A stretch of 64,000 nt of DNA from Claveliimonas monacensis (GCF_014982975.1 NZ_JADCKL010000004.1:1-64000), one strand, 5' to 3'. Shown: positions 17,627 through 26,392, counted from the first letter of the stretch. The notes: generated from the letters alone by a model not told the origin. Numbers and translations are program-made.

Positions 17627-18883
17627 TCAGTCCTCCTTTAAAATTTCAATACTCTTTAAGGCTGGAATAGCACCGTACTTTCCTATCAAATAGTTTTTTT
17701 CATAACTTTCGTCTTTCCTAATTTTCATTCCTTCATCATTCTGAAAATCAGCCAAAGAATATAATGTTGATAGCCCGTTAGAATCCTTTTCTGTAAACCA
17801 AATTTCGTCACGGCGTAAAAGTTGATTTGACAGCTGCCATGTATCGTGTGTCGTAAATATGAGCTGTGCATGATTTATATTTATTTTAGGATTTAAAAAG
17901 GTCAAAACAAAATTCCTCACCAAAAGCGGATGGAGTCTTGCGTTTAGTTCATCAATAACCAAAACACTCCCCTTCTTTAAAACCTCTTGAAGCTCAGGAT
18001 AAAGAGCAAACATCTTTAAGGTACCGGCAGACTCTTCACCTAACGGAATCTGAGCCAACTCATTCGAATCAATCTTTTTATGCAGTGCATTAATCTTATA
18101 GACCTGATCTTTACCCTCTCCTTCGCTTGGAATTTTTTCAACCACAAAATCCTGTATATGTTCATCAAAAGAACTAAAATAATCAATAACTTCCTTTTGA
18201 ACTTTTTTGTCTTCAGCAAAGCCTGTTGGTAATCTACGCGATAAGAAAAAATTAGTTACAGCATCTCCAAAATCAGCAAATTCATTGGCATAGAACCAAT
18301 CTCTTACCATTTTACATTTAGCAATTTTTAACTTTGCTCCCAATGAAACGATAAGTACTTGTTTTTCTAAAGCGACTTCTATATTCATTCGACTACTCTT
18401 TGGTAGCCCTGATAAATCTAGTTCCTCTTTAGAACGATAAAATACATTACTATATTTACGCGCAGACTTCGCCTTGTAATTCAGCCACTCTTCGGTAACA
18501 CCTTCACATCCTACACAAAATCCGTAATTATACGTTTTTTCCGTTTTATCTCCTGGTACGGTAAAATACACTTCAAAACTAGATTCTGCGGATTCCGATT
18601 TTGTATCGAATAGAAATGGAGTTGGCCTATACTCAGAATAATTCTCTCCTTCGTCGCCATAGCGGAAAGAATTCACAACGTATTCCGACATATATTCAAA
18701 AGCAGCATAAACATTAGATTTTCCACTTGCATTTGCACCATAGATTGCTGCAACCGGAAGAATTTTTTCATTGCCAATGGTAGCAACACGATCTACAAAT
18801 TCTGTTATTTTAGTCGCAGACAGATCCAAAATTGCTTCATCCCTAAATGATTTAAAATTATTAAAATTGAATTGAATTAGCAT
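17627..18883 (-). CDS. rloA: RloA-like AAA ATPase, first gene of the RloAB-CBASS operon
   Basis: The 418-residue SMC-like ATPase of the AAA_15/21 group has GANASGKSN (Walker A, about 49-57), GEESAGT (signature, 282-288), VLVIDELNARLHP (Walker B, 307-319) and TTHD (switch histidine, 344-347). The insertion between the Walker motifs is short, as in RloA, AbiLi and AriA-type sensors. It works with a partner nuclease, here RloB two bases downstream. ATG at 18883 follows AGGGAG. It opens a six-gene operon running into cap4, cdn, cap2 and cap3, with its own promoter just upstream. Confidence 0.87.
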   Translation of the reverse strand: MLIQFNFNNFKSFRDEAILDLSATKITEFVDRVATIGNEKILPVAAIYGANASGKSNVYAAFEYMSEYVVNSFRYGDEGENYSEYRPTPFLFDTKSESAESSFEVYFTVPGDKTEKTYNYGFCVGCEGVTEEWLNYKAKSARKYSNVFYRSKEELDLSGLPKSSRMNIEVALEKQVLIVSLGAKLKIAKCKMVRDWFYANEFADFGDAVTNFFLSRRLPTGFAEDKKVQKEVIDYFSSFDEHIQDFVVEKIPSEGEGKDQVYKINALHKKIDSNELAQIPLGEESAGTLKMFALYPELQEVLKKGSVLVIDELNARLHPLLVRNFVLTFLNPKININHAQLIFTTHDTWQLSNQLLRRDEIWFTEKDSNGLSTLYSLADFQNDEGMKIRKDESYEKNYLIGKYGAIPALKSIEILKED

Positions 18884-18922
18884 TATTCTCCCTTTCTTTT
18901 ATATAATACTATATTTAATTCT

Positions 18923-18950
18923 ATTATATCTACTAGTGCAAATAAATCAA
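18923..18950 (-). promoter_or_regulatory. Promoter of the RloAB-CBASS operon
   Basis: On the minus strand TTGATT (18945-18950) and TATAAT (18923-18928) are 16 bases apart, 40 bases before the rloA start. The -35 box lies inside one arm of the adjacent terminator hairpin, so structure and promoter are interlocked. No other obvious promoter is seen before cap3 because the six genes overlap or almost touch. Confidence 0.55.
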
Positions 18951-18990
18951 CACCTAAATGAGTTTTTTTCTCATTTAGGTGTTGATTTTT
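18944..18990. terminator. Bidirectional-looking terminator after the TPR-DUF2971 gene
   Basis: Arms 18944-18962 and 18970-18988 are perfect 19-base complements (core ATCAACACCTAAATGAG) around a seven-T loop. TTTTT follows on the plus strand. For the minus strand it would end the transcript of the upstream TPR-DUF2971 gene. Confidence 0.65.
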
Positions 18991-19159
18991 GTCAAAAAAT
19001 AGATATCTAATTACCACACTATTACTAAAATTGAAATACAACCACCAATTAAATATCCCTTGAACAACTCAATATCTAACCTCAAAGCAGTACAATTCAG
19101 ACATTATTACTACTTTCCCTATCATTATAACTCTTTTAAATTTTCTAATATCATAGAAA

Positions 19160-22100
19160 CTAATAATCTCCTCCATTTATTCTTTTTACTTTACCAGTGC
19201 ATCTTAACCACACATTAAAATCTTTTACTTTTTGCTTTTCTAATTTTCTCCCCAATGTAACTTCTAAATTATCTATATCACGTTCTACATCGATATATAG
19301 TCGTGGTATTTTAAAATTATCTTCATCTATTTTAGGTGAACGTGAACAGCGAATCAAACGCAATTCCTTCTCATATTCATAACTCTGTGTTTTAAAAAGG
19401 AATCGGATTTCATTAAGTCGATCAGCAACAAAAGATCTTACTTCAAATATAGCATTTTTAAAAAGTGCAAATTTTATCTCATTTTGTTTATCCACACTTT
19501 TTTCAAGCGTTCCTATTATTTCCTCGATTTTTCTAAGGTTTTCCCATATACGTACTAAATCTATATCAAAATTATGTTTGCTATCTTTTATTTTTTCTTC
19601 TTGGACATCATAATATTGCACTTCATAAAGAGAATAAACATTTCTTCCTGCATCTTCAATAGGATCATGATAATCATCTTTGATATCAAAAAAATCATCA
19701 TCAAAGCGAATAGCACATCCTTTTTCATCATCAGCATATATATTCCACATTTGAAAGCTATTTAATGCCTTAGAAAAACTTGTAATGTAAACCTCACTAT
19801 CTATCTGAGTACCAACTTCCATAATATTTCCAAAATAAATTTGTAATAACTTTTTAACATCATCCGTAGTTGCATTAGATTCACCTTTACTTTTACTACA
19901 GTTCTCTGCCGCATGGCACAATAATTTTCCAAACACTCCTCCTTCATATGAATCATTCATATACGCAGTGTTCCATAATCTTAATTTGGGAGTTACTCTT
20001 TTATTTTTAGTTCCATCAGAATTACTCAACAAAATCTTTAGTGTATTCAACTTGGTATAGTGAACGGGAAATTCTTTATCTCTTTCTTTTTTACTATATG
20101 AATAACAGCAATAACTTTTTATATTCAAAATATGTTTGTACATTAAAACTATATTTGCAAGAATTTCTGCACGATGCTTTCTACCAAAGTAATGAAAATT
20201 CGGACTTTCCATCAAATTACTAAATGAAACATTTTCACCTTCATCTACTAACTCCATATGGGAAAAACATCTATACAGCGCATCTGCAGTTGCCTCTTCC
20301 AAATCACTTCTTTTAATTCTTTCTAAAACAAATTCAGCTAAATAAAAATAACTTTTCATCGTTATTTTTTCTGTTGAATATCTTAATTTTTCTATCAATG
20401 TATTTATAATCTCATTACTACGTTTATCATTCAATTCTTGGTATTTGTTAATAAGTAAAATTGCACTTATTAACCACCCAGCATTTTCAAGATCTTGTGC
20501 TGGCTTAGTTTCAGCTAAGACAGTAAATGCCTTATATAAATTTTGATAATTCTTGATATCAATTGTTTTATTTTCATTTTCTATTATAAAACTGAGATCA
20601 ATACTTGCCATTAGATATTTCGCCCATCTATTGTTAGGCTCTAATCGTACAACCTCCTTCAGAATGGCTTTAGCTTCATTTTTTTTATTTATGTGAATAT
20701 AACACTCTGCTAAATTATTGTGGATCCTCATCCAGTTCCTTGTGCCGATACTATTTAAATCTTCATCTTTTAGTTCACTGTAAATTTTTACGGCCAGCTT
20801 ATAATTTCTTTCTTGCATTAGACACCAACCATAGTCAATTTCTACCATTGGATCTTTGCATTCTGCCTGTTTTTGTAGCAGCTCCCTTATTCTTCCAAGT
20901 ATTTTTCTCGATTGAGTGTATTTCTTTTCGCAGATCATGCATTGGGATAAATTGTATAAAGCTTTAAATCCGATACTCCCTCTCGAGATGTAAGGATGCG
21001 ACTCATAAACATTTTCAAATAGTTTTGCAGCATTTTTATAATCCTTCTCTTTTAGGTAAAACAAACCTAAAATAAACTCCAATTGTATACTATTGCTTAA
21101 CTCGCATTTTTTCTTTAAATCCTCAAAACATTTTTCATACTTTACATCATTTCTCATCAAATAGCATTTATATAAATTTACACACGCGAACTTATTTCCT
21201 CTACTTGATAGTTTTTCAAATATCTCTTCCGCTTTTTCATGTTCTCCGCTTATTTTTCTGTAACAAACACCTAAATTATTCTGTGCATCAATATTATTTT
21301 CTCCTTGATTATTATCTACCTTATTAACGAGATTAAATATTTCAATAGCTTCAGCATATCTTTTTTCTTTTCGGAATATAATTCCAATATGAATTAATGC
21401 TTGTATCAGATACTCCATATACGGCTTCATATCTAATTTGTTCTCTACTATATTTTCAAGTTCTGACATTTCCATAATCTTAGACGATTCAGTTAATAAA
21501 TGGTTTAAACAACTACATTTTCTAATACTCTCAACTTGCTTTTGATCAATGTACTTTTCTAAAAAAAGGACAATAGCAAGAAATATATTGATTGCTTCAT
21601 CAAAACTATAAGAATACCGCTTTACACGCCCTATATTTATCAGGGCATCTAAATAAATGTGTACCTTTTTTTCGAGTACAATTGACGAATTAAGTGCCTT
21701 AACAGTAACATCAGAAAATATATCGAGAGCCTTTTCGAACACGCTCTTTTTCCCTATCTGCGCAGTATTACGAAAATACTTTCCTTTATTAAGCATCAAT
21801 AACAAATCAATTTCACTATATACATCATCAACGTTATCAAGTGTAATTCTTTCTCCAAAATATGACACTGCAACTCTATAATAACCATTAGTTGATAAAA
21901 ACTTTTCATCTCTGCATTGAGCCAAGCGAAGATATAAATTCCCTAGTGTAAGTGAAGCTAAGCCATCGTATTGATAATTTTCTGCCTCAATTCTATCTTT
22001 TACAGCTTGAATTTTTCCTTGTAATTCAGCAATTTTACCACTGAAATTATTTACCTCTTCGGAAAAACGTCTATCAAAAATCTCATCTGCTTCATCATAT

Positions 22101-22171
22101 TTTCTTTTTAAAAATACCTTTATGTCCCGATCATCTCTTCCTTTATAATCATTTTCAAAATAGTTTTTCAT
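19160..22171 (-). CDS. Large TPR protein with C-terminal DUF2971-like domain, candidate defence gene
   Basis: The protein has about 1,003 residues from ATG 22171 (GTG at 22195 overlaps the RBS AAGGAG). It starts with a charged coiled coil (about 30-70). A long array of TPR-type helices follows to about 560, with repeats such as NNLGVCYRKISGEHEKAEEI and HNNLAECYIHINKKNEAKAIL. The last 300 residues resemble DUF2971: an early LRLWNTAYMNDSYEGG block, then VYITSFSKALNSFQMWNIYA and DDEKGCAIRFD. DUF2971 proteins are frequent in defence islands and of unknown activity. It is flanked by the RloAB-CBASS operon and a divergent GntR gene. I do not know a characterised system with this architecture. Confidence 0.72.
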   Translation of the reverse strand: MKNYFENDYKGRDDRDIKVFLKRKYDEADEIFDRRFSEEVNNFSGKIAELQGKIQAVKDRIEAENYQYDGLASLTLGNLYLRLAQCRDEKFLSTNGYYRVAVSYFGERITLDNVDDVYSEIDLLLMLNKGKYFRNTAQIGKKSVFEKALDIFSDVTVKALNSSIVLEKKVHIYLDALINIGRVKRYSYSFDEAINIFLAIVLFLEKYIDQKQVESIRKCSCLNHLLTESSKIMEMSELENIVENKLDMKPYMEYLIQALIHIGIIFRKEKRYAEAIEIFNLVNKVDNNQGENNIDAQNNLGVCYRKISGEHEKAEEIFEKLSSRGNKFACVNLYKCYLMRNDVKYEKCFEDLKKKCELSNSIQLEFILGLFYLKEKDYKNAAKLFENVYESHPYISRGSIGFKALYNLSQCMICEKKYTQSRKILGRIRELLQKQAECKDPMVEIDYGWCLMQERNYKLAVKIYSELKDEDLNSIGTRNWMRIHNNLAECYIHINKKNEAKAILKEVVRLEPNNRWAKYLMASIDLSFIIENENKTIDIKNYQNLYKAFTVLAETKPAQDLENAGWLISAILLINKYQELNDKRSNEIINTLIEKLRYSTEKITMKSYFYLAEFVLERIKRSDLEEATADALYRCFSHMELVDEGENVSFSNLMESPNFHYFGRKHRAEILANIVLMYKHILNIKSYCCYSYSKKERDKEFPVHYTKLNTLKILLSNSDGTKNKRVTPKLRLWNTAYMNDSYEGGVFGKLLCHAAENCSKSKGESNATTDDVKKLLQIYFGNIMEVGTQIDSEVYITSFSKALNSFQMWNIYADDEKGCAIRFDDDFFDIKDDYHDPIEDAGRNVYSLYEVQYYDVQEEKIKDSKHNFDIDLVRIWENLRKIEEIIGTLEKSVDKQNEIKFALFKNAIFEVRSFVADRLNEIRFLFKTQSYEYEKELRLIRCSRSPKIDEDNFKIPRLYIDVERDIDNLEVTLGRKLEKQKVKDFNVWLRCTGKVKRINGGDY

Positions 22172-22366
22172 AGTACGCCATACACTCCTTTCCACTGATA
22201 AGTTATAATTATTATTATATAGTTTATTCTAATATTTGTATGACTAATTTAAAATACTAATATATTATAGAAATTTATCCATTTTTTTGTATGATTTCAA
22301 TATTGTAAAAAGAATAAAAAAATGATATATTAAAAAAAATTCGGATTCAAATCATGGGGAATATAT

Positions 22367-23179
22367 ATGAACGAAAAAAAAGCTGCAAGCGATATAGTCA
22401 AAGAGTATGTCTTTGACCAAATTGAGAGCAAAAAATTAATAATTGGTAGTCGTCTTCCAACAGAAAAGCAACTCGCCGCTCAGCTCAATGTGAGTCGCAC
22501 ATCTGTCCGTGAGGCTCTTCAATCTCTTAAAGGTGTAGGCTTAGTTAAAAGTACTAGAGGATCTGGATACCAAATAGTAAGTAATACGGAAAACATTTTG
22601 TCAGATGCTCTTCGGGCGATTATGTCTATAAAAAATATTCAATTCACTGATATCAGCAATATAAGAGAGGCATTGGAAATAAAGGCCGCAGAACTTTCAC
22701 TTACGTCCGGAATATCACAGCAAGATATAGAATATCTTGAAAATTGTATTGATAATATGGAAGAATCCACTAACATTATGCCCGAAAAATCTTTTGAATA
22801 TGATATTCTCTTTCATCGTAAGATAGCAGAGCTTTCAAGAAATGAATTTATCAATAGTTTTATATTGGCATTATCATCTTTTTCCAATAAATATATTCTT
22901 GTTTCTTGGGACAAAGTACGAAGCAATGAAGCCTATGATTTGTTTAAAATCCATAGAGAAATTTTATGCTATTTAAAGGATCATAATATAGATAGGGTAA
23001 TTGATAAAATAAAGGAACATTATAAAATTGCTGATAACATAATAACTAATCATATTCAGTTCGAAAAGAAATCCAAGGATAAGGCTGAAAACATTCTAGA
23101 GCAGCTACTATCTAAAGGATATACAAGTAACCAAATAGTTTCCGGCCTATCTAATTTGATAAATGATGCGGATAACTGA
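22367..23179 (+). CDS. GntR-family (FadR subfamily) transcriptional regulator
   Basis: The 270-residue regulator has an N-terminal winged helix at about 8-75 (IIGSRLPTEKQLAAQLNVSR, TSVREALQSLKGVGLV). The FCD effector domain (about 95-225) includes ISNIREALEIKAAELS and FHRKIAELSRNEFI. FadR-type members respond to small organic acids or sugar acids through a metal-bound ligand. Nothing metabolic is adjacent on its strand, so it is an orphan within the island, possibly controlling the divergent TPR-DUF2971 gene. GGGGA precedes the ATG. The C-terminal 45 residues extend beyond the usual FCD length. Confidence 0.88.
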   Translation: MNEKKAASDIVKEYVFDQIESKKLIIGSRLPTEKQLAAQLNVSRTSVREALQSLKGVGLVKSTRGSGYQIVSNTENILSDALRAIMSIKNIQFTDISNIREALEIKAAELSLTSGISQQDIEYLENCIDNMEESTNIMPEKSFEYDILFHRKIAELSRNEFINSFILALSSFSNKYILVSWDKVRSNEAYDLFKIHREILCYLKDHNIDRVIDKIKEHYKIADNIITNHIQFEKKSKDKAENILEQLLSKGYTSNQIVSGLSNLINDADN

Positions 23180-23373
23180 TCAAATGTTTGGTCAAGTCGC
23201 CTTTATTCCCCAAAGTTGAGGGAGTATGAATTTTTTTCAGTAAATTTGTAACTGAATGGTTCTTCTATAATTGTAATAAAATCTAATTCACAAGAGAACC
23301 TCAACATATATCCGCTAATATTCATATTTTACGAGATTAGTCACTATCCAGCAAACAGTAGGAACGAGTATTA

Positions 23374-23418
23374 TGCAACGATCAGGAACCCTCAATTTGT
23401 AGTTTCCCGATCGTTGCA
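23374..23418. terminator. Hairpin between the convergent gntR and XRE genes
   Basis: TGCAACGATCAGGAA (23374-23388) pairs with TTCCCGATCGTTGCA (23404-23418) with one mismatch. It lies between the 3' ends of two convergent genes and may end both transcripts. No T-run follows on either strand. Confidence 0.4.
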
Positions 23419-23466
23419 TTCCAATCTAAAGTTCAATTTTCATGTACCGATTACTCCAAACAGAAA

Positions 23467-23757
23467 CTATTTAGAATCCATGTTATTACATATAATCTGT
23501 AACAGCCGTAATAAGGTATTCTCAAATACTAAGTCTTTCTTATTTTCTTCTGGCTTAAAATTTAAGATAGTTTCTTCAGATACTCCTAAAACTTTAGCAT
23601 AATCTCTTAACAACCTTCCAGAAGGGAAGTTTTTCCCACTCTCTATGGCATGAACGTATGCCGGAGTAATCGACAACTCATCCGCAACCTCCTTTATTCT
23701 TTTATTCCGGGCTATCCGTAGTAAACGAAATACATTTAAATCACTATTATTATTCAT
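23467..23757 (-). CDS. XRE-family helix-turn-helix protein
   Basis: The 96-residue DNA-binding protein has one Cro/C1-type HTH at about 10-65: VFRLLRIARNKRIKEVADEL, then SITPAYVHAIESGKNFPSGR and LLRDYAKVLGVSEETIL. The remaining 30 residues are hydrophobic/charged and may mediate dimerisation. It has no clear partner; the nearest upstream DNA holds an 18-base perfect palindrome that could be its operator. The start at 23757 lacks a closely spaced RBS, so the first residues are less certain. It could be the antitoxin or immunity regulator of a mobile element. Confidence 0.75.
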   Translation of the reverse strand: MNNNSDLNVFRLLRIARNKRIKEVADELSITPAYVHAIESGKNFPSGRLLRDYAKVLGVSEETILNFKPEENKKDLVFENTLLRLLQIICNNMDSK

Positions 23758-24241
23758 TTCTGTAATAAAAACTCACTTCCTCTAGTGTTTTGTTCCTCCG
23801 AATTGTACAAACACAATCTGCCTTCGACTTTCGTTCGTCCAGTATTTTCCACTTTTCAAAACGAAGACCTTACGCCACTCTATTCTTATCTATCATTTGT
23901 ATTTTATCCAAATAAATGTTAATATTGAAGTGTAATTACACTTCTCGTTTCCTCATCTTTTATCCCTTCTTTCTTCACAAAACTTCTGTTCTTACTTTTG
24001 AATAGTTCAATATAATGCTCGAATTTTTACAATTACATAATCATATTAACTATACCGAAGCCATCTGATAAATCATGAAGAAATGTTTTCTCAATATAGC
24101 GCTTTCAAATTATCTAAGGATCTTCATCTAACTAGATTTTATACCATTGTTTATGAATGATAGCACATATTCATACACAAATATTTCAGGTATAAAATCT
24201 AGCAAATGACTTACATTAGTATTTCATAAAACCAAAGGTTC
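23758..24241. other. 484-base gene-free stretch with a palindrome and a large stem-loop
   Basis: I see no gene here. Two structures stand out. GAAGTGTAATTACACTTC at 23927-23944 is a perfect 18-base palindrome. A stem of 14 bases (24132-24145 with 24189-24202, core AGATTTTATACC) encloses a nested TATGAAT/ATTCATA hairpin. Both could be regulator sites or part of a small RNA; no promoter or reading frame settles this. Confidence 0.4.
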
Positions 24242-24454
24242 TTATATGAAGTGATCCAGTAATTTATTTAACAGTTTTCTGACTACCAAAGGGATTATCG
24301 TTTTTAATGCAAAACTTAGTATTTTTAAAAATAATCGTGTCCTATTACACATAGATGGATCTTTCTTTATTTCAGATAACACGTTATTTGTAAGCTTCTC
24401 CCATCCCTTTATAATTTTTACTATAGCAGAATTATTATCTTTACCATTTCTCAT
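24242..24454 (-). CDS. Small basic protein with amphipathic/hydrophobic C-terminus, function unknown
   Basis: The 70-residue ORF has a strong RBS (GGGAGG seven bases before ATG). The N-terminal half is polar (IIKGWEKLTNNVLSEIKKDP). The C-terminal half is basic and hydrophobic (LFLKILSFALKTIIPLVV, then RKLLNKLLDHFI), suggesting an amphipathic or membrane-inserting helix. It could be a toxin-like peptide, a bacteriocin-like peptide or an unrecognised regulator. No immunity, transport or antitoxin gene is adjacent apart from the XRE gene about 480 bases downstream. Confidence 0.45.
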   Translation of the reverse strand: MRNGKDNNSAIVKIIKGWEKLTNNVLSEIKKDPSMCNRTRLFLKILSFALKTIIPLVVRKLLNKLLDHFI

Positions 24455-25260
24455 GATTTACCTCCCAAATTATACTAGAATATATAACAATCGGAGGATT
24501 TCACCATATTTTTTTGTCAATGTACTTAAGGATATATTGTATTTCATTTTAAATTTATCATATTATTTTATATTTGTCAAATTTTTTTATATTATTAACA
24601 CTCTAACTCTCTTATCCTAATTAGACTATGAACGGATTTTAACGGAAATTAAGTTTATCGTTCAATACGTATCCACAAAAATGGCTATAAAAATCTTCTA
24701 GTCTTTTTATGAAAGTTCTATTCCAGTCCCTCCAAACCTATACATTTGTCAATTATATATCTTTCAGATCACATAAACAGTTTATCCCCCATGATGTCTC
24801 TAAGGGTAAGTCGACATAATATTCTCACATATATGGCACATCATCATATTTTCTCCTAATCATCATCCCCATCTTTACTGCTAAATTGCTCTCCACCAAA
24901 TATTTAAATATCCCAATCCGCTTCTAAAGATTATATACGTTTCCCGACTCTTCGAATGTAATATAAGTTAAAGCCCAGGACGAAAAACTCTCCAGAGTTT
25001 GTCGCTATTTCCGGGAAAAAACTCACCGGAATTTTTTGAATAAAATGAACGAATTTGAAATCATTCGCCTCAACTAAACTTTATACTCACCAAATTGATT
25101 TCACCTACTATTATTCGCCTTGATTTTCGGATTCCTTATAGATAAAAATAGTATACTTCAAGAATCAAAAATACGCTCATATATTTATTGCTGTATTCTT
25201 TTTTAAGTATTTCTATTCGTCCTATATAAATATTACTTTATTTATGATATAATCCAATAA
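24455..25260. other. About 800 bases without a recognisable gene
   Basis: AT-rich DNA with stops in all frames. AAACTCT-CC-AGAGTTT at 24985-25000 is a compact hairpin. TTCCGG/CCGGAA followed by TTTTTT (25009-25037) looks like a plus-strand terminator, which hints at an unseen plus-strand transcript. The motif ATTCG[CT]C recurs at 25063, 25113 and 25215. Confidence 0.4.
25009..25037 (+). terminator. Candidate intrinsic terminator in gene-free DNA
   Basis: A six-base stem TTCCGG/CCGGAA with an 11-base loop is followed by six T on the plus strand. No plus-strand gene lies within 1.8 kb upstream, so it may end a small RNA. Confidence 0.35.
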
Positions 25261-25261
25261 T

Positions 25262-25286
25262 AAAAAAGACACCCTTATCAGGTGTC
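25262..25286 (-). terminator. Intrinsic terminator on the minus strand
   Basis: Read on the minus strand, GACACC-TGATAAG-GGTGTC is followed by TTTTTT. It would end transcription coming from the metallophosphoesterase operon, leaving a 3' untranslated tail of about 535 bases. Confidence 0.6.
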
Positions 25287-25821
25287 AAATTCTATACTTT
25301 ATAAAGCGGGCGAATAGTATAATTTCAAATCTATTACACGAATAAGGTCACCCATCCATCTATTTTCACCCTATCCATACCGTGTTTATTCGTCCATTTT
25401 TCGAGACTCAACAGCACAAAATAGCACGGAAATACGCCGTTTTTCAGACATTAGAATAGTAGGAGACAAAATATTCTAGATATCTATGTTATTTTGCTTT
25501 CATCACTTGCAAAATAACATCTTTACACAATCATCCCTATAGCATATTCATTTCGGGATAGTTAAAAAATTCTGGAAAAGTTTGGACTCAGAATTTTCCT
25601 CAATAATGAGTTAAATCTGAGTCCAGAGTTCTTAAAATAAATACACCCGATTAATTTCTATAATTATTAATTTAGGAAATTTAATCTTATCTACCCACTT
25701 TTTAATCGGTCAAGTTGATAATGTTCAAAAATTATCACGGAAATAGCTCATCATAACAAATTCATTATATCCAACTTTCCACATTTTACAAAAATGTCGC
25801 CATTTACTATTTCAGCATTTG
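25287..25821 (-). ncRNA. Possible structured RNA or long 3' tail behind the phosphoesterase operon
   Basis: There is no open frame of note. Three stem-loops are visible: ATGTTATTTTGC/GCAAAATAACAT (25486-25520, perfect 12-base stem), TGGACTCAGA/TCTGAGTCCA (25583-25625) and CCGATTAA/TTAATCGG (25647-25709) around a near-palindromic AT-rich core. With the terminator at 25262-25286 this could be a transcribed structured RNA. The evidence is structural only. Confidence 0.3.
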
Positions 25822-26064
25822 CTACTTAATCAAATCTTGAATTGATTTTTTCTGTAAACAAACATAAAAAGAATATTCTCTATTCTTATAATTTTGTGTT
25901 AGGTGATTAATAAGTATCTCTCTTATCAAATTCGTATCAATAGATACTTCTTTTTTACTCCTATTCTTGAAAAGATAGCTAAGCAATCTATTCTCATTTA
26001 TTATGCACTCAGCAACATCTGAAGATAAGTGAAGAATTTCCTCTATTTCATTCAAAGTATACAT
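25822..26064 (-). CDS. Small protein with excisionase-like N-terminus
   Basis: The protein has about 80 residues from ATG 26064, six bases after AAAGGA; an earlier ATG at 26091 lacks an RBS. YTLNEIEEILHLSSDVAECI and INENRLLSYLF resemble the helix-turn-helix plus wing start of excisionase/MerR-like small proteins. It aligns without gaps over about 55 residues to the preceding 86-residue protein (shared L--vEdIL-L and I-E-kv--fLy patterns), so the two look like sister genes. It could be a DNA-binding partner of the phosphoesterase or a recombination directionality factor. Confidence 0.5.
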   Translation of the reverse strand: MYTLNEIEEILHLSSDVAECIINENRLLSYLFKNRSKKEVSIDTNLIREILINHLTQNYKNREYSFYVCLQKKSIQDLIK

Positions 26065-26131
26065 CTTAGTTCCTTTCATGAATAGATACACTTTTATAAA
26101 TAATATATGTCTTTACAATAGGAGTGGTAAA

Positions 26132-26392
26132 TCAAACCCTTATTTTAACAATTTCAGAAGGCTCTAAAACCAAATCTGCATTGGTAAAATCTCCTCTTTT
26201 TTTATAGACTTTTTTTAACGTATCAATATACTTTTTTCTCACCTCTACGACATTTAAATCATGTTGTATAACATTAGTATTACTATTACTGTATAGGAAA
26301 TATACTACCTTTTGTTCATCAATAACAACCGGATTTTTTTCCTGCTGTAATAATAAAATATCCTCCACCTTTTTCAGACGCTTTACGCTCAT
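26132..26392 (-). CDS. Small protein coupled to the metallophosphoesterase
   Basis: The 86-residue protein starts in a four-base overlap (ATGA) with the phosphoesterase stop, so it is almost certainly co-translated. It is charged and helical: RLKKVEDILLLQQEKNP, VVIDEQKVVYFLY, VVEVRKKYIDTLKKVYKKRG. It has weak but gap-free similarity to the downstream 80-residue protein, suggesting duplication. I do not recognise a family. The coupling suggests a binding partner or inhibitor of the enzyme. Confidence 0.6.
   Translation of the reverse strand: MSVKRLKKVEDILLLQQEKNPVVIDEQKVVYFLYSNSNTNVIQHDLNVVEVRKKYIDTLKKVYKKRGDFTNADLVLEPSEIVKIRV

Noticed and set aside
25050-25400. CRISPR array from the repeated ATTCG motif
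   Set aside because: Repeats are only seven bases, irregularly spaced and on both strands; no cas gene is present.
25822-26392. Toxin-antitoxin pair
   Set aside because: The two proteins are similar to each other and lack toxin motifs, and the phosphoesterase is co-translated with the first.
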